This document shows, one piece after another, positions 1 through 7,786 of a stretch of 13,313 bases of DNA (position 1 is the stretch's first letter; every line of letters starts with the position of its first letter). Below the pieces are notes generated by a model, which saw nothing but the letters and a program-made list of their open reading frames with translations, made no database searches and had not been told where the DNA came from. The stretch comes from CAYLZN01 sp964387935. Its GTDB lineage: Bacteria; Acidobacteriota; Vicinamibacteria; Vicinamibacterales; JAFNAJ01. The translations under genes were made by a program, and so were the position numbers. The stretch is from positions 1 through 13,313 of the forward strand of contig CAYLZN010000138.1 in the NCBI GenBank assembly GCA_964387935.1. The letters run 5' to 3'.

Positions 1-68
1 GGATCCGCAGCGAGCCTGTCTTCCTCGCGCGTTTCGAAAACTGGGGGGCGGCAAGGGGTCTCCACTGC

Positions 69-97
69 TTGACCCTCGGACGACGCGGTGCTAGGTT
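69..97 (+). promoter_or_regulatory. Sigma-70-like promoter for the TonB-dependent receptor gene
   Basis: A -35 element TTGACC (69-74) is followed after exactly 17 bases by a -10 element TAGGTT (92-97). The -10 is preceded by TGC (89-91), which fits the extended -10 pattern. Transcription would start near 104 and leave a 5' leader of roughly 58 bases before the ATG at 162. Upstream, positions 1-68 hold no gene I recognise, apart from an 8-base palindrome TTTCGAAA at 32-39 that could be an operator. The match is good for such GC-rich DNA, but it is read by eye only. Confidence 0.5.
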
Positions 98-151
98 GCC
101 CTGCACACCAGCTACCGGCCGGTCGCCGGTTGCCCCCTTTCTGCTGCCGAC

Positions 152-157
152 AGGAGG
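152..157 (+). promoter_or_regulatory. Shine-Dalgarno sequence AGGAGG that fixes the receptor start
   Basis: AGGAGG ends four bases before the ATG at 162. The frame is open further upstream to an ATG at 69, but that ATG lies on the -35 box and has no ribosome site. The purine block, together with the signal peptide that begins at 162, decides the start. The spacing is slightly short but usable. Confidence 0.7.
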
Positions 158-161
158 CTCC

Positions 162-3100
162 ATGCCTGCCCGAGTCCTTTCGAAGCCCGTGATTCACTCC
201 GCAACGAGTCGCGCCGGCGCGGCGGTTGCGATCGTCCTCATGCTGTCGGCGGCAGCCGGCGCGCAGACGGTTGCCGGCAGCATCCAGGGTACGGTCACGG
301 ATTCGAGCGGAGCCGTGCTTCCCGGCGTGACGGTCACCCTGAAGAACCTGGAGACGTCTGCCACGCGCATTGTTGTCACCAACGACGTCGGCTACTACCA
401 GGCCCGGTTCCTTCCGCTCGGCCCGCACAGCATCACCGCCGAACTCGACGGGTTCAAAACCGTCGTGCGTCAGCCGGTCACGGTGCTGCTCAACCAGACG
501 GGCGTCGTGGACCTCAGGATGGAACCAGGAGGCGTCGCAGAGACCGTGAACGTGACCGCCGAGGCGCCGCCGGTGAACACGGTGAACTTTGAAATCAAGG
601 GGACGCTGGACTCACAGCAGATCGAAGACCGGCCGAGTCTGAACCAGACCAACTTCCTGGCCCTGGCCGAAACCTTTGCGGGTTTCCAGGAGAATCCGAC
701 CTCCGGTCAGAACAACCCGACCGCGTCCTCGGGGTCCTCGATCAACTTCAACGGGACGGGCACGCGCGGCGCGACCTTCCAGATCAACGGCGTCAACAAC
801 GACGACTCGTCCGAGAACCAGAATCGCCAGGGGGTGGCGCTCGCCACGATCAAGGAGTTCCAGGTGATCTCCAACGGCTTTTCTGCCGAGTTCGGGCGTG
901 CCTACGGCGCCGTCGTCCTCGTGCAGACCAAGTCGGGCACCAACCAGTTCCATGGCGAGGGTTACGGCTACTTCCAGAACAGTGACTTCAACGCCCGCAG
1001 CTTCTACGCGACCACCAAGCCGATCGACGAGCGGCAGCAGTACGGGGCCACGGCCGGGTTCCCGTTCGTCAAGAACAAGCTGTTCGGGTTCTTCAGCTTC
1101 GATCGGGTTCGCAACGTCGGCAATCTCAACTACGCGCGCGACTTTCCGCTGCCGGCGGAACTCGGCGCACCACGGCTCACCCGCGGCAACGACACGCCCG
1201 CCAACCGCGCGTTCATCGAGTCGGTTCTCGCGCGTTTTCCGAGCGTCACGCCGAACGATCCCCGCAGCAATCGGACCTATGCGACGGTCGTGGCGCGTGA
1301 CTGGCCCGACCAGGATTACACCGGCCGCGTCGACTGGAACCGGGGTGGCGGGGACACCGTGTTCGTGCGGTACCAGTGGACGGCGCAAAAGCGCCAGACC
1401 GAGGAGATCATCATCGGCGAACAGGCGCTCCAGGATCACCAGCAGCAGAACGTCGGGGTCACCTGGACGCACCTCTTCGGGGGAGCGACAGTGGGGGAAC
1501 TCCGCTACGGTCTGGGCGTACGCGATACGAACGTCAATATCGCTGCCGGCAACGACACGCCGGTCATTCGGTGGAGCTTCAACCCCGTGTCGGGCCCTAT
1601 CGTTGGAAACGCGGGCAATTTCCCGATCCTGCGGGACCAGACGGACCACCAGTTCGTCTACAACCTGTCGACGGTCCTCGGGAAGCACTCGTTGAAGACG
1701 GGCACGGACCTTCGGTTCTCGGCGCTCGACGACCGCGCCGACAACTTCAACCGCGGGTTCTGGACGTTCAGCACGACGTGTGGCGGCCAGACCTACGCCA
1801 CGTCATGGCTGGCGTTCGTCGACGGCTGCGTGTCGACGTACCAGCAGGCGTACGGCCCGAACTTCCTGGAGAACCGGCTGAGCGACTACAACGTCTACGG
1901 CGAAGACAACTGGAGGCTCGGGCCGAACTTCACGCTCAACCTGGGCCTGCGCTACGAATACGTCAAGGCCCCGAAGGAGCTCGAAGACCGCATCGACTAT
2001 CTCGTTGGGGACGACAAGAACAACGTCGAGCCGCGGATAGGGTTTGCCTGGTCCCCCGCATTCGAGAGTGGCTTTCTCGGGCGGCTGGCTGGAGGCGCCG
2101 GCAACTCTTCCGTGCGCGGCGGGTACGGCACCTACCACGGCCGCATCTTCCAGTCGGTGTTCTCGCAGGGAGGCGCCAGCGTCCGCAGCAACCCACCGAA
2201 TGCGGCGCTGCTCACGTTCTCGAACCAGCTCAATGTCGCCGATCCGACCAACGGCTTCGTCTTCACGCCCGGTACACCCACCACGCGCGTCTCGCTGACG
2301 CTGCCGGACGACGACCTCGAGGTGCCGATGACGCACCAGTGGAACCTGACACTGGAGCGGAAGATTTTCTGGGATTCGGCGGTGCGGCTCAGTTATACCG
2401 GTTCCTACAGCAACAGCATGATCAAGTACCTTCAGGACAACCTGCCGCTGTCGCCGCTCGACGGGCCGGTGACGGTCGTCGATCATCCGTTCAATGCTCC
2501 CGCGGCCGGATTCCCGGATCTGCGGGGCAAGCAGATCACCGCGATTGCCGCCAATGTCGCCTGCGCCGGCACCGGGTTCTTCCCGGGGATCACGGTGAAC
2601 GCCGCGTGCCCGGTGCCGGTCCCACTGGCCGACAACGAAATCAGCCAGCGTGTACCGCGCACCAACGAACGGCGTCCCAATCCGCTCTACACGACGAATC
2701 TGCTCATCAGCAACGCTGCTTACCTCTGGAGCAACGGCCTGCAGGTGGAGTGGAACAAACGGCTGAATGCGGGGCTCCAGTTCAACGCCTCCTACACCTG
2801 GAGCAAGGCGATGGACACCAATTCGGAGGCCACCTTCGTCGGGACGGGCGACAGCAACCAGAACGGGCCAGACAAGCAGTACTCCAAGGGGTACTCGCGC
2901 TTCCACACGCCACACCGCTTCACCCTGAGTGGCAGCTACAGACTGCCCTGGCTGACCGATCAAACCGACCTCGCCGGTCTCGTCCTGGGCGGCTGGCAGG
3001 TGTTCGGCGTTCTGCGGCTGGCGGCTGGCACCCCGTTCACAGTCATCAGCACCGGCGTGGATATCAACTTCGACGGGTTCTCCGAATCGAGACCCGTGCT

Positions 3101-3455
3101 GCTCGACAACTCGGTGCTGTTCAACTCGGTGGACAACCCGGGCACGTCGAAGGAGCAGCTCCCGGCAAGTGCGTTCCGACCGCTGGCGATCACGGATCTC
3201 AACGCGGAACTCGTCGGGCGGAACACGTTCTTCGTCGACGGCACCAACCGAATCGATCTCGGAATCCAGAAGACCGTGTCGCTGGCCCGTGGTCACAGTC
3301 TGAACGTGCGCGTGGAAGCCTTCAACGCGGCCAATCAGGTGCAGTTCGGCTTTCCTGGCAACAACGTCACGGCCACGACCTTCGGCGTGCTGAACACGAC
3401 GGCGACGGCCTATCAGCCGCGGATCATCCAGCTGGCCCTGCGATACCGGTTCTGA
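162..3455 (+). CDS. Oar-like TonB-dependent outer-membrane receptor with N-terminal carboxypeptidase-regulatory-like domain
   Basis: This is a 1097-residue outer-membrane protein of the Oar/CarboxypepD_reg TonB-dependent receptor group that is greatly expanded in Acidobacteriota. Residues 1-34 form a Sec signal peptide with a hydrophobic core and a cut after AGA, before QTVAG. Residues 39-121 form a beta-sandwich regulatory-like fold (GTVTDSSGAVLPGVTVTL, then NDVGYY and LPLGPHSI). A TonB-box-like ETVNVTA follows at 127-133. Next come a plug region with TRGATFQINGVNND and the AEFGRAYGAVV and TKSGTNQFHG motifs, and a long beta-barrel that ends in the aromatic C-terminus LALRYRF, as expected for Bam-dependent insertion. 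Barrel loops carry paired cysteines that may form disulfides. By family it would import a bulky substrate, perhaps a glycan or peptide, with TonB-ExbBD energy. The substrate cannot be read from the sequence, and no SusD-like partner is present. The start at 162 is supported by AGGAGG at 152-157. Confidence 0.93.
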   Translation: MPARVLSKPVIHSATSRAGAAVAIVLMLSAAAGAQTVAGSIQGTVTDSSGAVLPGVTVTLKNLETSATRIVVTNDVGYYQARFLPLGPHSITAELDGFKTVVRQPVTVLLNQTGVVDLRMEPGGVAETVNVTAEAPPVNTVNFEIKGTLDSQQIEDRPSLNQTNFLALAETFAGFQENPTSGQNNPTASSGSSINFNGTGTRGATFQINGVNNDDSSENQNRQGVALATIKEFQVISNGFSAEFGRAYGAVVLVQTKSGTNQFHGEGYGYFQNSDFNARSFYATTKPIDERQQYGATAGFPFVKNKLFGFFSFDRVRNVGNLNYARDFPLPAELGAPRLTRGNDTPANRAFIESVLARFPSVTPNDPRSNRTYATVVARDWPDQDYTGRVDWNRGGGDTVFVRYQWTAQKRQTEEIIIGEQALQDHQQQNVGVTWTHLFGGATVGELRYGLGVRDTNVNIAAGNDTPVIRWSFNPVSGPIVGNAGNFPILRDQTDHQFVYNLSTVLGKHSLKTGTDLRFSALDDRADNFNRGFWTFSTTCGGQTYATSWLAFVDGCVSTYQQAYGPNFLENRLSDYNVYGEDNWRLGPNFTLNLGLRYEYVKAPKELEDRIDYLVGDDKNNVEPRIGFAWSPAFESGFLGRLAGGAGNSSVRGGYGTYHGRIFQSVFSQGGASVRSNPPNAALLTFSNQLNVADPTNGFVFTPGTPTTRVSLTLPDDDLEVPMTHQWNLTLERKIFWDSAVRLSYTGSYSNSMIKYLQDNLPLSPLDGPVTVVDHPFNAPAAGFPDLRGKQITAIAANVACAGTGFFPGITVNAACPVPVPLADNEISQRVPRTNERRPNPLYTTNLLISNAAYLWSNGLQVEWNKRLNAGLQFNASYTWSKAMDTNSEATFVGTGDSNQNGPDKQYSKGYSRFHTPHRFTLSGSYRLPWLTDQTDLAGLVLGGWQVFGVLRLAAGTPFTVISTGVDINFDGFSESRPVLLDNSVLFNSVDNPGTSKEQLPASAFRPLAITDLNAELVGRNTFFVDGTNRIDLGIQKTVSLARGHSLNVRVEAFNAANQVQFGFPGNNVTATTFGVLNTTATAYQPRIIQLALRYRF

Positions 3456-3511
3456 GGGAGCGGCGACAGGAGGCTGACGAAGCCGATGCACGAACCGCGC
3501 GACGCCTGCGC

Positions 3512-3517
3512 TACAGT
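3512..3517 (+). promoter_or_regulatory. Possible -10 element for a leaderless start of the HEAT-repeat gene
   Basis: TACAGT ends six bases before the ATG at 3524, the distance expected of a -10 box feeding a leaderless mRNA. No Shine-Dalgarno lies directly before that ATG. There is no good -35 at the right distance (about 3489-3494), so this is a weak call. Readthrough from the receptor gene, which ends 68 bases upstream, is the alternative source of transcript. Confidence 0.25.
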
Positions 3518-3523
3518 GTCTGA

Positions 3524-5140
3524 ATGCGATCCGTCGCACGCCTGACAGGGGCGGGTTGCCTGGCCTGTTCGATGGCCCTCGCGCCATCGGCCGCCGGGCA
3601 GCCGCCCGTTCCCTCATCACCGTCGTCCCCCCAGCCCCCAGCCGCGGCCAGCGCGCCAGTCGCCGCCCAGGAGACCCCTCCCGAAGAGGTGTCTCCGGCC
3701 GAGCACCGGCGCCGTGTGCTCGAGGCCGAGGACATGCGGGGCACGTCCCCAGGCGGGATCGTGCCCATCCTCGAGGCGTTGAAGAGCAAGGACAACGAGA
3801 CTCGCCGCATCGCGGTACGCGCCCTGGGGCGTCTCGAACGACCCACCCTCTCGGCGGCGATCTCCCAGTCGCTGGCGGACCCCGCGCCCGTCGTCCGAGC
3901 CGAGGCCGCCAACGCCCTCGCGCAGACGACGGTCGCCGGTGGCGACCTCGGGCTGGCCACCGACCTGCTCGTCGCCCAGGCCGAGCGCGAGTCGCACCCG
4001 CTCGTGCGCGGCGCGCTGGCACTTGCGCTCGGGCGCCTCCCGTACAGGAGCGCGGAGCAGGTGCGGCTCGCCGAACGGACGGTCGTCTCGATGCTGCGCC
4101 CGGCCGCCGGGGCCGAGGCGACGGAACGCTCCCGCCGGGACATCCCGGCCGAGCGCGTCCAGTTCGCCCCGCCCCTGACCCTGCTCGGCGGACTGCGCGG
4201 GCTCGAATCACTCGCGCGCCTTCAGGCGAAGACCTACCCGCTCGAGCCCGCGACCATCGCACTGCTCGAGGAACTCGCCGTGGCCTGGCGGAGCGCCGTC
4301 GCGCGCTCCGAGGGCGGTCCCACTGCCGAAGCCGCCGCGCGACTGCGCCGCCTGGCGATGGCCGCGCTCGTCTCCGCCAGCCGTGCGGACGCCGCGACGA
4401 TCAGCACGGCGTTCGGTGACGCGGACGAGCAGGTGCGCCGCCTCGCCGCACAGGCCGCCGCGGCATCGGAACCGCTCGACACGAAAATGGTCGAACGGGC
4501 CGTCCGCGACCAGGGACACTCGGTGCGCGCGGCCATCGTGCAGGCGCTGGGGCGGCGCGAGCACCCGTCGACCTGCGGATATGCCGGCCTGCTTCTCCGG
4601 GATCCGCACCCGCACGTGTCGATGGTCGCGCTGGACGTCGCCGCGCGCGCGTGCGCCGGCAACACCGCCGCCATCGGCCCGATTGCCGCGGCCGCGTCGC
4701 GACTGGCACCGCCGCCACTCCCGGACGTCGGCGGCGTGGCCGACGAACCACCGGTCCGCGGGCCGGAGCCGACGACGTTCGGCATCACGTTCCGCGGCCA
4801 GCGCCAGGCCACCTGGCAGGTGCCCGCGCATGCGCTGGTGGCGCTCGCGCATCTGGCCCCGGACCAGGCTCTCTCCCGGCTGGACCGGTTCGTCAAGGAC
4901 GAACGCTGGCAGGTGCGGATGTACGCGGCGCGCGCGGCCGGGGTGGCGAAGGGAGCCGACGTGCTGACCGTGCTGGCCGACGACAAGCACGACAACGTCC
5001 GCGAGGCGGCCATTGTCGGGCTCCGCCAGGTCAAGGGACGCGAAGCCGACGAGATCTACCTCGCCGCCCTGGGCCGGCGCGACGACCAGTTGCTGATCGC
5101 CGCCGCGCAGGCGCTCGAAGGCACGGCCCTCAGGGCCGAG
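3524..5140 (+). CDS. Exported HEAT-repeat protein, N-terminal part, cut by an assembly gap (probably one gene with the cyclophilin at 5151-5859)
   Basis: The 539 residues before the gap begin with a Sec-type signal peptide (residues 1-25, small residues before QPP). A low-complexity Pro/Ser/Ala linker follows (about 26-55), then helical HEAT-type repeats. Clear repeats contain DNETRRIAVRALGRL (from residue 90), PAPVVRAEAANALA, DEQVRRLAAQAAA, GHSVRAAIVQALGRR, RWQVRMYAARAAGVA and DNVREAAIVGLRQV. HEAT solenoids are protein-binding scaffolds, and the signal peptide puts this one in the periplasm or outside. The frame runs open into the N block. On the far side the next frame resumes with similar helical sequence and then a prolyl isomerase. 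I infer a single protein of about 775-780 residues in which the solenoid presents clients to the isomerase. HEAT plus cyclophilin fusions are known in other bacteria. A cysteine pair in the signal region (C12, C15) does not fit a lipobox well. Confidence 0.82.
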
Positions 5141-5150
5141 NNNNNNNNNN
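5141..5150. other. Assembly gap (10 N) inside a coding region
   Basis: Ten ambiguous bases interrupt the HEAT/cyclophilin gene. Upstream coding uses codons starting at positions equal to 2 mod 3, while downstream coding uses 1 mod 3. If both sides are one gene and both flanks are correct, the true gap length must be 2 mod 3, for example 8 or 11 bases or longer. The N count is therefore a placeholder and not a measured length. Confidence 0.97.
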
Positions 5151-5859
5151 CTCTGCGGCGCTCCTCGACGCGCTGGAGCGCGTGACGGCAGGGAAGCGCG
5201 AAACCTCACGGGACGCGCGCAAGGCCCTGCTCACGAGGCTCGCCGAAACAGGCTCGAAAGACCTCGCCGCGCGCCTCGCTCCCTTCGCGGCGGACTTCGA
5301 TCCCGCCGTCGCCGACCTGGCTGCCGCCACGCTGTCGTCCTGGACCGGATCGCCGGTCAAGGCGGCTCCCCGGCCCCTGCCTCGTGCCGCCAGGCCCTCG
5401 CCGACTGAGATCGACTCGATGGGCTCCACCCGCGTCGTCTTCACGATCCGCGACGTGGGACGGTTCGAGGTCAAGCTGATCGCCACGGAGGCGCCCCTGA
5501 ACGCCTGGCGGTTCCTGCGCCTGGCGCGTGAGCGCTTCTACAACGGCCGCACGATTCACCGGGTCGTGCCGAACTTCGTCCTGCAGGGCGGCAGCCCCGG
5601 CGCGAACGAGTTCGTCGGCGACGGGCCCTACACCCGCGACGAGGTGGGCCTGCAGTCGAGCCTCCGCGGCACGATCGGCGTCTCGACGCGGGGCCGTGAC
5701 ACCGGTGACGGGCAGGTCTACTTCAACCTCGTGGACAACATGCGCCTCGACCACACGTACACGGTGTTCGCCCAGATCGAGAAAGGCGTGGAGGTCCTCG
5801 ACGCCATCCTCGAAGGCGACGTGATCGAGGACGTGGACGTCATCGCCGTCCGGCGATAG
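5151..5859 (+). CDS. Cyclophilin-type peptidyl-prolyl cis-trans isomerase, C-terminal part of the gap-split HEAT-repeat protein
   Basis: From the first full codon at 5152 the frame gives 235 residues. About 90 helical, HEAT-like residues (SAALLDALERV, DARKALLTRL, DPAVADLAAATL) and a Pro/Arg linker lead to a cyclophilin domain from about 5419 to the stop (146 residues). The core motif FYNGRTIHRVVPNFVLQGG matches the family's FHRVIxxFxxQGG block. It keeps the equivalents of human CypA Arg55 and Phe60, with Ile replacing Phe before HR. The second block, GTIGVSTRGRDTGDGQVYFNL, keeps the Gln111 equivalent, and HTYTVFAQI matches the late HTVFGxV motif. The tryptophan that gives cyclosporin sensitivity appears to be absent, as in many bacterial cyclophilins. 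It should catalyse prolyl isomerisation on exported proteins. The ATG at 5419 could in principle start a free cyclophilin, but the in-frame helical sequence before it argues for a fusion. The next gene begins 12 bases after the stop. Confidence 0.87.
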
Positions 5860-5871
5860 CTCCCCAGTCGC

Positions 5872-7752
5872 ATGGAGTACCAAGCGCTGCTCGCCGTGGC
5901 CGTGGACGCCGCCCGGGCGGCGGGTGACCGCCTTCGGCGGGACTTCCATGCGCCTGGCGGCGCGCGCGGCGGCGGCGACAAGGCAGCCGCCGACACGGAG
6001 GCCGAGGTCGACATCCGCCGGCGCCTGGAGACCGCGTGGCCGGGCGCGGGGTACGTCGGCGAGGAAACGGGCCGTCGGCCCGGTGGGCAGGACGGATACG
6101 GGCACGTCTGGCTCGTCGATCCGAACGACGGCACGCGCGCGTACCTGGAAGGTCATCGGGGGAGCGCGGTGTCCATCGCGCTGCTCAGGAACGGCGTCCC
6201 CGTCCTCGGGGTCGTCTTCGCGTTTGCCGCTCCGGACGACACGGGAGACCTGTTCGCGTGGGCCGAGCAGTGTGGTCCCTTGCAGCGAAACGGACAGGCC
6301 ATCGTGCGGCCGCCGTGGCCCCAGGCACTCGACTCGACGTCGGTGGTGCTTCACTCCCACACCGCGGACCGCCGCCCCGAGGCCAACGCCGCGCTGACGC
6401 TGCCGGCCCGCTACCGCGCCGTGCCGAGCATCGCGTACCGGCTGGCCCTCGTCGCTGCGGGAGAAGCCAGCGCCGCCGTCTCGCTGAACGGGCCAGGGGC
6501 GTGGGACTACGCTGCCGGACACGCCCTGCTGCGCGCCGCCGGCGGCGCCTTCGTCGATGAGGACGGCCATCCGGTCACCTACACGCCCGACGGACACAGC
6601 CACGTGAGCCTCTGCTTCGGCGGCGCGCCCGCCCTCGTACGGGAGTTGCGGCACCGGGAGTGGACGCGGGTGTTCGAGCAGCCCAAGATCACGCCCGCGT
6701 ACTACGATCTCGTCTGGCCGGCGCGCGGACAGCACGTTGAAAGCGCCGGTCGGCTGATGCGGGGCCAGGGATGCCTGCTGGGTCACCTCGCCGGGGACGC
6801 GCTCGGCAGCCAGGTGGAATTCGAGGCGGCCGCGGCCATCCGCACGCGTCACCCGGACGGCGTGCGACAACTCACGGACGGCGGCTGCTGGGACACGATC
6901 GCCGGACAACCCACCGACGATGGCGAGTTGACGCTGATGCTCGCCCGGGCCATCGACCGGGCAGGGGCGTACGACGTGGAGGCGGCCGCCACCGCCTACG
7001 CGCACTGGTTCCGGTCGCAGCCGTTCGATTGCGGCATGACCACGCGCCAGGCCCTCGGGGCGATCAGGGGCCCGGACCTCGACGCGGGTCACGCGGCCGC
7101 GCGGGCACGCGAGCACGCGAATCGGGAGAGCCAGGCCAACGGCGCCCTCATGCGCATCGCTCCCCTCGCCCTCCTGCGCTATGGGGCAAGCCCGGAGGAC
7201 CTGGCCGAGGAAGCGCGGAAGGATGCCCAGCTCACGCATCCCCACGAGGTGTGCCAGGAAGCCAACGCCGTCTACGCCGTGGCCCTCGCGTACGCCATCG
7301 ACAGCGGCGCATCGGCTCGGGAGGTCTACGAATTCACCGCGCGGTGGGCCGCGCAGCACGGCATCTCCCCGGAGGTCGTCGCCGCGCTCGAACGAGCGAC
7401 CCTCGCGGCTCCGGCGGACGTCCAGACCCACCAGGGGTGGGTGCTGGTCGCGTTCCAGCACGCGTTCCATCAGCTCCTGCACGCGCCCTCGCTCGAGGAG
7501 GGACTCGTGCAAACCGTGATGGCCGGTGGCGATACGGACACGAACGCCGCAGTGGCCGGGGCCCTGCTCGGCGCCGTGCACGGCCGCGACGCCGTGCCCC
7601 TGCCATGGCGGCAGCTGGTGCTGTCCTGTCGGCCCATCGAGGGACTGCCCGGCGTGAGGCGTCACCGGCCGCGATGCCTCTGGCCGGTGGACGTCCTGAC
7701 GCTCGCGGAGCGCCTGCTGGATCTGGGCAGTCAGCCGGAGGAAGCCGCCTGA
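5872..7752 (+). CDS. Fusion of an inositol-monophosphatase-family phosphatase and an ADP-ribosylglycohydrolase
   Basis: This 626-residue protein has two enzymes in tandem and no signal peptide, so it is probably cytoplasmic. Residues 1 to about 265 belong to the Mg-dependent IMPase/CysQ/FBPase family. They have TEAEVD (D47), GEET (E64, E65), the metal motif DPNDGTRAYLEG (D83, D86) and WDYAAGHALLRAAGG (D212). Asn replaces the usual Ile or Leu of DP(I/L)DGT. Residues about 298-626 belong to the DraG/ARH family. They have GHLAGDALGSQVEF (304-317), TDDGELT (348-354), NGALMRIAPLALL and GGDTDTNAAVAGALLGA (552-568). The residues expected to bind the two metals (E316, T348, D349, D350, D554, D556) are present. 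By family the C-terminal half removes ADP-ribose from a protein, nucleic acid or small molecule. The N-terminal half dephosphorylates a small phosphoester. A joint substrate, such as phosphorylated ADP-ribose or an NADP-derived product, is inference. The gene lies 12 bases after the isomerase and is probably co-transcribed. No Shine-Dalgarno is visible. Confidence 0.9.
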   Translation: MEYQALLAVAVDAARAAGDRLRRDFHAPGGARGGGDKAAADTEAEVDIRRRLETAWPGAGYVGEETGRRPGGQDGYGHVWLVDPNDGTRAYLEGHRGSAVSIALLRNGVPVLGVVFAFAAPDDTGDLFAWAEQCGPLQRNGQAIVRPPWPQALDSTSVVLHSHTADRRPEANAALTLPARYRAVPSIAYRLALVAAGEASAAVSLNGPGAWDYAAGHALLRAAGGAFVDEDGHPVTYTPDGHSHVSLCFGGAPALVRELRHREWTRVFEQPKITPAYYDLVWPARGQHVESAGRLMRGQGCLLGHLAGDALGSQVEFEAAAAIRTRHPDGVRQLTDGGCWDTIAGQPTDDGELTLMLARAIDRAGAYDVEAAATAYAHWFRSQPFDCGMTTRQALGAIRGPDLDAGHAAARAREHANRESQANGALMRIAPLALLRYGASPEDLAEEARKDAQLTHPHEVCQEANAVYAVALAYAIDSGASAREVYEFTARWAAQHGISPEVVAALERATLAAPADVQTHQGWVLVAFQHAFHQLLHAPSLEEGLVQTVMAGGDTDTNAAVAGALLGAVHGRDAVPLPWRQLVLSCRPIEGLPGVRRHRPRCLWPVDVLTLAERLLDLGSQPEEAA

Positions 7753-7767
7753 GAGAAAGCCGCCTGA
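7741..7767 (+). repeat. Short imperfect tandem duplication covering a stop codon
   Basis: GAAGCCGCCTGA (7741-7752), the last codons and stop of the phosphatase/glycohydrolase fusion, is repeated as GAAAGCCGCCTGA at 7755-7767 with one extra A. The copies are two bases apart and fall in the 34-base junction where the two gene clusters converge. It looks like a slippage duplication. I see no convincing hairpin terminator in the junction. Confidence 0.6.
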
Positions 7768-7786
7768 ACCCGCGTCGTGGACGTGC

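Noticed and set aside
69..161. Upstream ATG extension of the receptor
   Set aside because: The ATG overlaps the -35 box and has no ribosome site. The extension would bury the signal peptide, while 162 has AGGAGG and a proper signal sequence.
1376..3523. 715-codon + strand frame overlapping the receptor
   Set aside because: It is an Arg/Pro/Gly-rich shadow of the receptor reading frame with no recognisable domain.
3554..3571. Possible lipobox in the HEAT protein signal (GAGC at residues 9-12)
   Set aside because: Position -3 is Gly and not Leu/Val/Ile, and the cysteine lies too early in the hydrophobic stretch. An ordinary Sec signal fits better.
1803..4262. 819-codon open frame on the - strand across the receptor and HEAT genes
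   Set aside because: It is Arg/Ala/Gly/Pro-rich, matches no family, and is antisense to two genes with clear domains. Long antisense frames are expected in DNA this GC-rich.
5206..7665. 819-codon open frame on the - strand opposite the isomerase and phosphatase fusion genes
   Set aside because: It is the complement of well-supported coding sequence. The identical length to the other 819-codon frame is coincidence, since the two proteins are unrelated.
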